Positions 58,873 to 64,000 of a stretch of 64,000 nucleotides of DNA are shown here, in pieces. Position numbers and translations under genes: made by a program. Below the pieces are notes generated by a model. That model searched no databases. It saw nothing but the letters and a program-made list of their open reading frames with translations, and was not told the DNA's origin. Numbering within the stretch: position 1 is the first letter of the stretch; each line of letters begins with the position of its first letter. Origin of the DNA: Bdellovibrio sp. qaytius (GTDB lineage Bacteria; Bdellovibrionota; Bdellovibrionia; Bdellovibrionales; Bdellovibrionaceae); the NCBI GenBank assembly GCA_004011035.1, contig CP025734.1, positions 2,564,001 to 2,628,000 of the forward strand, read 5' to 3'.

Positions 58873-60516
58873 ATGGCAAAACTGAATCTGAAACACCATG
58901 CAGAAATTATGATTGTGGGCTCTGGAGTTGCGGCTCTGAGTATGGCTTTAAAAATGGCCGATACTAAATCTGTTTTTATCGTGACTAAAGATAAAGGCCC
59001 CAACAGCAATTCGGCGATGGCCCAAGGGGGCATTGCTTCGGTGACCGACAAATCAGATAGTTTTGACAGCCACATCCGCGACACTTTAGTGGCCGGAGCT
59101 GGTTTATGCGATATCAACGCAGTTCGTGACGTGGTGCTTCAAGCTCCTGAAAGAATTAAAGATTTAGTTAAGTGGGGCGTTCAATTTGACCCCGAATTAA
59201 CTCGTGAAGGTGGCCACTCTGAACGCCGCATTTTACACTTCGAAGATCAAACTGGCGCAGAAATTCATCGCAAACTTTGGAGCAAAGTTACAAGTCACCC
59301 CAACATCAAAATTTTTGAAAACCATTTCGCCATCGACTTGATTGTAAATAAACAAGTCGATCCCACATTGATTGCCCCAACCGCTGTTGTGGGAAGTTAC
59401 GTGCTAAACAAACTGACTGGTGATGTCGAAGTGTTTTTGGCCGACACAACAATTCTTGCAACAGGTGGCGCCGGCAAAGTTTATCTTTACACCTCAAACT
59501 GGGGCGGAGCTACCGGCGACGGGATCGCTATGGCTTACCGAGCTGGTGCGCGTGTAGCCAATTTAGAATTTATGCAATTTCACCCGACATGTCTTTATCA
59601 CAAAGACTCGCGCAATTTTTTAATTAGCGAAGCTGTGCGCGGAGAAGGTGGCGAACTGATCAACGCTAAAGGCGAAGCCTTTATGAAAAAGATCCACCCA
59701 CTTGGATCACTTGCCCCTCGTGATATCGTAGCTCGTGGTATCGATGCTGAAATGAAAAAATCAGGCGAGCCGTGTGTGTTCTTAGATATTTCTCACAGAG
59801 ATGGTGAATTTGTAAAAACACATTTTCCAACAATTCATGCGCGCTGTATGGAATATGGCATCGACATGACAAAAATACCGATACCCGTTGTACCAGCCGC
59901 TCACTATTTATGTGGTGGAGTCATGACAACAACAGCCGGCAAAACCGATATCGTTGGGCTTTACGCCATCGGTGAAATCGCTTGCACAGGCTTACATGGC
60001 GCCAATCGTTTAGCTTCAAATTCTTTATTAGAATGTTTAGTGATGTCACACAACGCGGCTGTTGAAATCGAAAAAAATTGGAATGAAATTTCTGAAGCAA
60101 CCAAAACAACTCTCGAACCAAAACCTTGGACTAAACCCAACGAAACCAACCAAGATGAAATGGTTGTGATCAATCACATGTGGGAAGAAATTCGCCGCTT
60201 GATGTGGAATTATGTCGGCATTGTGCGATCAACAAAACGTCTAGAGCGCGCTAAACACCGCCTAAACAACATCATGCAAGAAGTGAAAGAGTATTACTCG
60301 AATATGAAAATGCACAGTGATATTTTAGAACTTCGCAACATCGCCATCGTTGCAGATCTAACGGTACAATGTGCGCTTCAACGAAAAGAATCTATCGGAA
60401 TTCACTACTCACTGGATTACCCACCTAAAGACACACCTCCCTTAGGTCCAGACTCTTTAGATTTAAAGACCTACTCTAAGGGCAAAGATACCGTTTTACT
60501 TCGGGGCTTGAATTAA
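58873..60516 (+). CDS. nadB: L-aspartate oxidase
   Basis: FAD enzyme converting L-aspartate to iminoaspartate in de novo NAD synthesis. The start at 58873 gives a normal 547-residue product; an in-frame ATG 42 codons earlier would add a sequence unlike the family. Landmarks: FAD-binding IMIVGSGVAALSMALKMA, NSAMAQGGIASVTD, HSERRILHFEDQTGAEIHRK (ends in the substrate region), LATGGAGKVYLYTSN, FHPTCLY, SEAVRGEGG and PVVPAAHYLCGGV. nadA and nadC are not adjacent. Confidence 0.93.
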   Translation: MAKLNLKHHAEIMIVGSGVAALSMALKMADTKSVFIVTKDKGPNSNSAMAQGGIASVTDKSDSFDSHIRDTLVAGAGLCDINAVRDVVLQAPERIKDLVKWGVQFDPELTREGGHSERRILHFEDQTGAEIHRKLWSKVTSHPNIKIFENHFAIDLIVNKQVDPTLIAPTAVVGSYVLNKLTGDVEVFLADTTILATGGAGKVYLYTSNWGGATGDGIAMAYRAGARVANLEFMQFHPTCLYHKDSRNFLISEAVRGEGGELINAKGEAFMKKIHPLGSLAPRDIVARGIDAEMKKSGEPCVFLDISHRDGEFVKTHFPTIHARCMEYGIDMTKIPIPVVPAAHYLCGGVMTTTAGKTDIVGLYAIGEIACTGLHGANRLASNSLLECLVMSHNAAVEIEKNWNEISEATKTTLEPKPWTKPNETNQDEMVVINHMWEEIRRLMWNYVGIVRSTKRLERAKHRLNNIMQEVKEYYSNMKMHSDILELRNIAIVADLTVQCALQRKESIGIHYSLDYPPKDTPPLGPDSLDLKTYSKGKDTVLLRGLN

Positions 60517-60519
60517 TTT

Positions 60520-60547
60520 TTGACTTCAATTTAGGCTAACGTACAAT
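60520..60547 (+). promoter_or_regulatory. promoter of the hydrolase gene, leaderless type
   Basis: TTGACT (60520-60525) and TACAAT (60542-60547) with a 16-nt spacer, both near consensus. The -10 ends 6 nt before the ATG at 60554, so transcription should start at the start codon. Confidence 0.6.
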
Positions 60548-60553
60548 TTACGT

Positions 60554-61417
60554 ATGACTTCAAACTTGAAACGATCTGAATCATTTTTTCGTGGCTATGA
60601 CCAAACTAAATTATACTTACAAAAGTGGGACGCCGATAATTCGTGCGGCACTATTTTAATTAACCATGGTCAAGCCGAACATTCAGAATGTTACCACCGT
60701 TTAATCAATGGTTTTCAACAATCAGAACAGGGCAAAAACTGGAGTTTCATTGGTTGGGATATGCGCGGCCACGGAAAATCAGAAGGCCTACGTGGTTATG
60801 CCAAAGATTTCGATGAGTATGTTTTAGATTATCATTTGTTTTTAGAAGAATGTTTACGAATTGATTCAGTCAAAAATAAACCTGTTATGTTACTGGGTCA
60901 TTCAATGGGTGGATTAGTTCAATCTTGCGCCCTTCGTGAAAAAAAATACGATCAATTCAAAGCGCAGGTTTTAAGTTCTCCGTTGTTTGGTATTAGCCAA
61001 CCTATCCCCGCTTGGAAAGAATCAGGCTCTTTAGTTTTAAATGCGTTACTGCCAAAATTAACTTTAGGTAACGAAATCACGAACGAGCAATTAACTCGTG
61101 ATCCTGAAGTGATTAAAGAGTTCGAACAAGATACTTACCGCCACAACAAAATTTCTGCCGGTGTATTTTTAGGTTTTAAACGTGAGTTTGATAAAATTGT
61201 ATCTACAGCTGGCAGTATTACTTTGCCGACGTTATTACATATCTCTGATGAAGACCCGGTTGTGTCGACTCCGCAGGCTAAAATTTTCTTTGAAAACTTA
61301 GCAACGACTGACAAAACTTTAAAACTATTCGACGGCGGCAAACACGAACTTTATAACGATATCTGCCGCGACGAAGTTTACAGCGCAGTGATCGATTTTT
61401 TAAATAAACACAAATAG
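60554..61417 (+). CDS. alpha/beta hydrolase, monoacylglycerol lipase / lysophospholipase type
   Basis: 287 residues. Oxyanion-hole region INHGQAEHSECYHRL, WDMRGHGKSEGLRGY, nucleophile elbow LLGHSMGG (Ser117), catalytic Asp in ISDEDPVV and catalytic His in DGGKHELYND. The HGxxEHSxRY-like start and the RGHGxSxG motif are typical of monoglyceride lipases. No signal peptide, so it acts in the cytoplasm. The substrate is inferred. Confidence 0.88.
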   Translation: MTSNLKRSESFFRGYDQTKLYLQKWDADNSCGTILINHGQAEHSECYHRLINGFQQSEQGKNWSFIGWDMRGHGKSEGLRGYAKDFDEYVLDYHLFLEECLRIDSVKNKPVMLLGHSMGGLVQSCALREKKYDQFKAQVLSSPLFGISQPIPAWKESGSLVLNALLPKLTLGNEITNEQLTRDPEVIKEFEQDTYRHNKISAGVFLGFKREFDKIVSTAGSITLPTLLHISDEDPVVSTPQAKIFFENLATTDKTLKLFDGGKHELYNDICRDEVYSAVIDFLNKHK

Positions 61418-61431
61418 GAATATCTTAAGCC

Positions 61432-62013
61432 ATGAAAAATTTTTTATTACTTGTTTTACCTTTTGTAGTTTTAAGTTGTGTTCATCGCCTACCAACACCT
61501 GAAGGCATCAAAGATATTTCAACGTCTGAATACGAAGACATGGTTGAATCTAAAACTAAAAAAACTGAAGTTTATGATGGTCTTTACAATAAATTAACAG
61601 TTCAAACGACTCGCCTAGATGCTGATATGAGCGAAAACTTAACAGCCTACCAAGCTAAACTTGGCCAGTGGTCATTACAAAAATATAAAGAAGAAAAAGC
61701 AAAGATCATTTCTAAACACTCTGATAGCACAGAATTTTTCATGAGCTTTTACACACCTGAACGTAAACACGATAATCTAAATACGACGCGCTCTTCATGG
61801 AAAGTGTATCTTGAAGTGTCAGGCCAACGTTACGAAGGTAAAATCACAAAAATTAAAGATCTTTATTTAGATATCGAAACTCTATACCCACACCACAACC
61901 GTTGGGCTTCGCCTTACTCTGTGGTGTTTCCAGTATCAACTCCAGCCACTGATGGTAAGCCTGCAACGATCACTGTGACGGGCCCGTTAGCGACTACGCA
62001 GCTGGTATATTAG
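61432..62013 (+). CDS. lipoprotein of unknown function
   Basis: 193 residues with lipoprotein signal MKNFLLLVLPFVVLSC (lipobox VLSC, Cys16). The mature part has an amphipathic helical start (YEDMVESKTKKTEVYDGLYN) and a beta-rich end with WKVYLEVSGQRYEGKITKI and PYSVVFPVSTPA. Family not recognised. AGGAA lies before the ATG, 14 nt after the hydrolase, so the two are probably co-transcribed. Confidence 0.82.
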   Translation: MKNFLLLVLPFVVLSCVHRLPTPEGIKDISTSEYEDMVESKTKKTEVYDGLYNKLTVQTTRLDADMSENLTAYQAKLGQWSLQKYKEEKAKIISKHSDSTEFFMSFYTPERKHDNLNTTRSSWKVYLEVSGQRYEGKITKIKDLYLDIETLYPHHNRWASPYSVVFPVSTPATDGKPATITVTGPLATTQLVY

Positions 62014-62121
62014 TTCTCAAGCCTTCGTAAGGTAATAATCACTGTACAAAATTATAACAGGCGAATTACGTCACCCCTTTTGTTAAAACTACACCGTTCA
62101 AACAAAAACAAAGGGAGATTT

Positions 62122-62538
62122 ATGAAAAAATTAATGATGGCTTTATTCGTTACTGCTACTGCAACTACTGTTATGGCTATGCCTAAGGGCGCTTCTGGTG
62201 GTGGAGATATGATGGTAGTTCACACTTGTAAACAAGCAATCACATCTAAAAATGGTATCAATAAACAAGTGATTACTGTTGAATTAAGTCAAGGTGGCTT
62301 TACGGGAATTCCAACGTTAGTCTTAGAAAAAGTTAGCCCTAGAAAGACATCTGAAATTAGATACATTCTTGATTCAGACAAACAAGATTCAAAACCTGTT
62401 GGCGGCGCAGCAGTTTTTCGCGGTGTAGACGGCATGTCTTTTAGCATCAACCTAACTACAAGCCCTTCAGCTCCGAACAAAGCTACGTTAGTTGAAGATA
62501 ATGGCCAAGTAACTCAATTGAATTGCGTAAGAAAATAA
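62122..62538 (+). CDS. small exported protein of unknown function
   Basis: 138 residues from the ATG at 62122, which follows AAAGGGAG; an upstream in-frame ATG has no such site. Signal peptide MKKLMMALFVTATATTVMA, cleavage before MPKGASGGGD. The mature 120 residues have two cysteines (VHTCKQ and LNCVRK) that could form a disulfide, and a beta-rich body. Function unknown. Confidence 0.82.
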   Translation: MKKLMMALFVTATATTVMAMPKGASGGGDMMVVHTCKQAITSKNGINKQVITVELSQGGFTGIPTLVLEKVSPRKTSEIRYILDSDKQDSKPVGGAAVFRGVDGMSFSINLTTSPSAPNKATLVEDNGQVTQLNCVRK

Positions 62539-62541
62539 GAA

Positions 62542-63414
62542 CTAAGAAATTTCTTTTGGGGCCTGCTGTTTATTTCTTAATAACAGCAGGGCTACCAACG
62601 TTGCTAGATACGGTAACATCTGAATAAATTCATTCGGAATTTTCACACTTAAATTCATATTCTGTAATTGAATCTGAATTGCTTCTGCAAAACCAAACAA
62701 TAAAACTACAAGCCAAGCTTTACGTAAGTTCCATCCAGCAAAGATGACTGCGGCTAACGCGATAAACCCGCGCCCTGCGCTCATTAACGGAGAATAACTT
62801 GATGCTAAGTATGTGGATAAAATCGCGCCGCCAACACCCGTTATTAAAGCTCCTAATGTAACCGCCTGCCAACGACGTTTGATGTATGAAACACCAACGC
62901 TTGTTAAAGCTTCAGACTTTTCACCGGCAAATTTAATTTGTAAGCCAAAACTTGATTTTTCAGCGATCCAATAACAAATCGCAAGCATTGATACCGTTAC
63001 AACACTGACCATAATCAATGACTGGTTCAATGCTGCATCAGAAGTATCAATGGCAGGAGTAGAACCCGTAGATTCAAATAATGTTTTACTTACGATCGGA
63101 ATCAAACCCATTGCCAGTAAATTCATACCCGTACCGACAACAATTGAATTGGCTTTGAATTTAAAAATTAAAATATTAAAAATTTGCGAAAACGCAGCAG
63201 CTACTAAAGCGGCAGCGACATAACCTAAAACTAAAGAGTGCGTTTGAAAACTAACTGCTGCTGCGGTGAAGGCGCCAATCAATAAATAAGCTTCTAAACC
63301 AATCTGTGCTACGCCTGATTTTTCTGAAAAATAGCCACCGCTGGCCGCAAATAAAATCGGTAATGACATACGGATGCTGGCTAAAAATAAACCTAATAGA
63401 ATTTCAGAACTCAT
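62542..63414 (-). CDS. ABC transporter permease, nucleoside (BmpA-associated) type
   Basis: 290 residues, eight to nine membrane segments, of the branched-chain/ribose permease superfamily: PILFAASGGYFSEKSGVAQIGLEA at the start (shown in part), VVGTGMNLLAMGLIP, AGEKSEALTSVGVS, and SAGRGFIALAAVIFAGWNLR. The GRGFIALAAVIFG-type motif is typical of YufQ/NupQ/RnsD permeases that work with BmpA lipoproteins to import purine nucleosides. Overlaps the other permease by four bases. Substrate inferred. Confidence 0.88.
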   Translation of the reverse strand: MSSEILLGLFLASIRMSLPILFAASGGYFSEKSGVAQIGLEAYLLIGAFTAAAVSFQTHSLVLGYVAAALVAAAFSQIFNILIFKFKANSIVVGTGMNLLAMGLIPIVSKTLFESTGSTPAIDTSDAALNQSLIMVSVVTVSMLAICYWIAEKSSFGLQIKFAGEKSEALTSVGVSYIKRRWQAVTLGALITGVGGAILSTYLASSYSPLMSAGRGFIALAAVIFAGWNLRKAWLVVLLFGFAEAIQIQLQNMNLSVKIPNEFIQMLPYLATLVALLLLRNKQQAPKEIS

Positions 63415-64000
63415 GATTTCTTCCTTCTATGGTTAATGTAAACAGCTCCTGCGACACAGAAAATAATAATGGCTTGTAAGACCTTAGAAAAATCACGAGT
63501 TAAAAACTGAGTTTCTAAATCAAGATCTGAAGCCCCCTTATGAAGGACCGCCATAATAAAACTAGAAAATAAAATACCAATTGGATGACCTTGCGCCAAC
63601 AACGCAACCACGATACCTAAAAACCCATAAGCCGGAGAAAAACCCACTTTGTATTGGTACGTGCTGCCTAACACTTCTGTAAGGCCAACAAGGCTTGAGA
63701 AAAACCCAGCGATGCCTAAGGCTAAAAAATTAATTTTCTTAGCTGAAATGCCCATACGTTCTGCGGCTGTTGGGTTTTCACCGAAAGCTTTGATTTCTAA
63801 GCCCCATTTAGTTTTCGTTTCAAAAAACCAAACCGCTAAACAGCTAATCACGGCTACTAATAAAAATCCGCTCACCGCAGAGTTTTCAAAGTACGCTTTT
63901 ATACTGTCTGATTTAGCCACTTGAAACACAGGTTTGATTAAAGAACTTTCAGGATTTTGTGATTCTGTGTTTTGGTAGTTTTGCAAAACGACATACGTCG
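63411..64000 (-). CDS. ABC transporter permease, nucleoside type (5' end beyond window)
   Basis: The second permease of the pair, YufP/NupP-like. The open frame runs off the window at 64000 without a start; 196 residues of an expected 340 or more are visible. Landmarks: FETKTKWGLEIKAFGENPTA, AERMGISAKKINFLALGIAG and GFSPAYGFLGIVVALLAQGHP. The ATP-binding subunit and BmpA-like lipoprotein are expected upstream, beyond the window. Confidence 0.88.
   Translation of the reverse strand, partial: TYVVLQNYQNTESQNPESSLIKPVFQVAKSDSIKAYFENSAVSGFLLVAVISCLAVWFFETKTKWGLEIKAFGENPTAAERMGISAKKINFLALGIAGFFSSLVGLTEVLGSTYQYKVGFSPAYGFLGIVVALLAQGHPIGILFSSFIMAVLHKGASDLDLETQFLTRDFSKVLQAIIIFCVAGAVYINHRRKKS

Overview
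The window is an AT-rich bacterial chromosome segment packed with genes. Nothing in it looks like phage, plasmid or insertion sequence. The gene content suggests a Gram-negative bacterium of the Bdellovibrio type or a close relative. The main reasons are a short 276-residue flagellin, an NtrY/NtrX-like pair, many two-component and GYF_2-domain proteins, several lipoproteins, outer-membrane-type proteins and an Mla-type lipid transporter. This placement is an inference from gene content; no search was possible.

Layout. 1-4708 (minus): the translation block tRNA-Thr(TGT), tRNA-Tyr, tRNA-Gly, tRNA-Thr(GGT), tuf, tRNA-Trp, secE, nusG, then rplK and rplA. The four upstream tRNAs plus tuf have the same order and anticodons as the tufB operon of Escherichia coli. 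4874-18690 (minus): thpR, rlmB, pyrF, proS, an NtrX-like regulator with a degenerate AAA+ domain and its NtrY-like kinase, ribH-ribB-ribE, two exported proteins and clpB. 18772-24640 (plus): a small Cys-motif protein coupled to a 3-methyladenine glycosylase, flagellin behind a long structured leader, a lipoprotein, a histone-H1-like/acidic protein, and a response regulator-kinase pair. 24762-30624: a sigma-54 activator without receiver domain, a Xer-type recombinase, recO, a CHASE kinase with its receiver, and an unknown protein. 30764-36969 (minus): nuoB-CD-E-F-G-I. 37212-43051: a beta-rich exported protein, a vWA lipoprotein, a GYF_2/PilZ protein, the guanidinium exporter gdx behind a guanidine-III riboswitch, and phnD-C-E. 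43162-47493 (plus): a HAD phosphatase, RsmI-like methylase, hrpB and a DUF4112 protein. 47485-58738 (minus): ten tightly overlapping genes around mlaE-F-D and alr, headed by two proteins that look like catalytically dead signalling proteins. 58873-62538 (plus): nadB, an alpha/beta hydrolase, a lipoprotein and a small exported protein. 62542-64000 (minus): two permeases of a nucleoside-type ABC importer; the second runs off the window.

Most noteworthy. (1) A dispersed family of about 19-nt hairpins, eleven copies here, has stems that covary and G-U pairs that form only on the minus strand. All copies lie in transcribed spacers between minus-strand genes, several between tRNAs and mRNAs. (2) A guanidine-III riboswitch lies upstream of gdx. 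(3) A -10 hexamer repeatedly ends 6-7 nt before the start codon, predicting leaderless mRNAs for several plus-strand genes. (4) A pseudo-kinase and pseudo-GGDEF pair heads the lipid-transport operon. (5) A protein is half histone-H1-like and half acidic.
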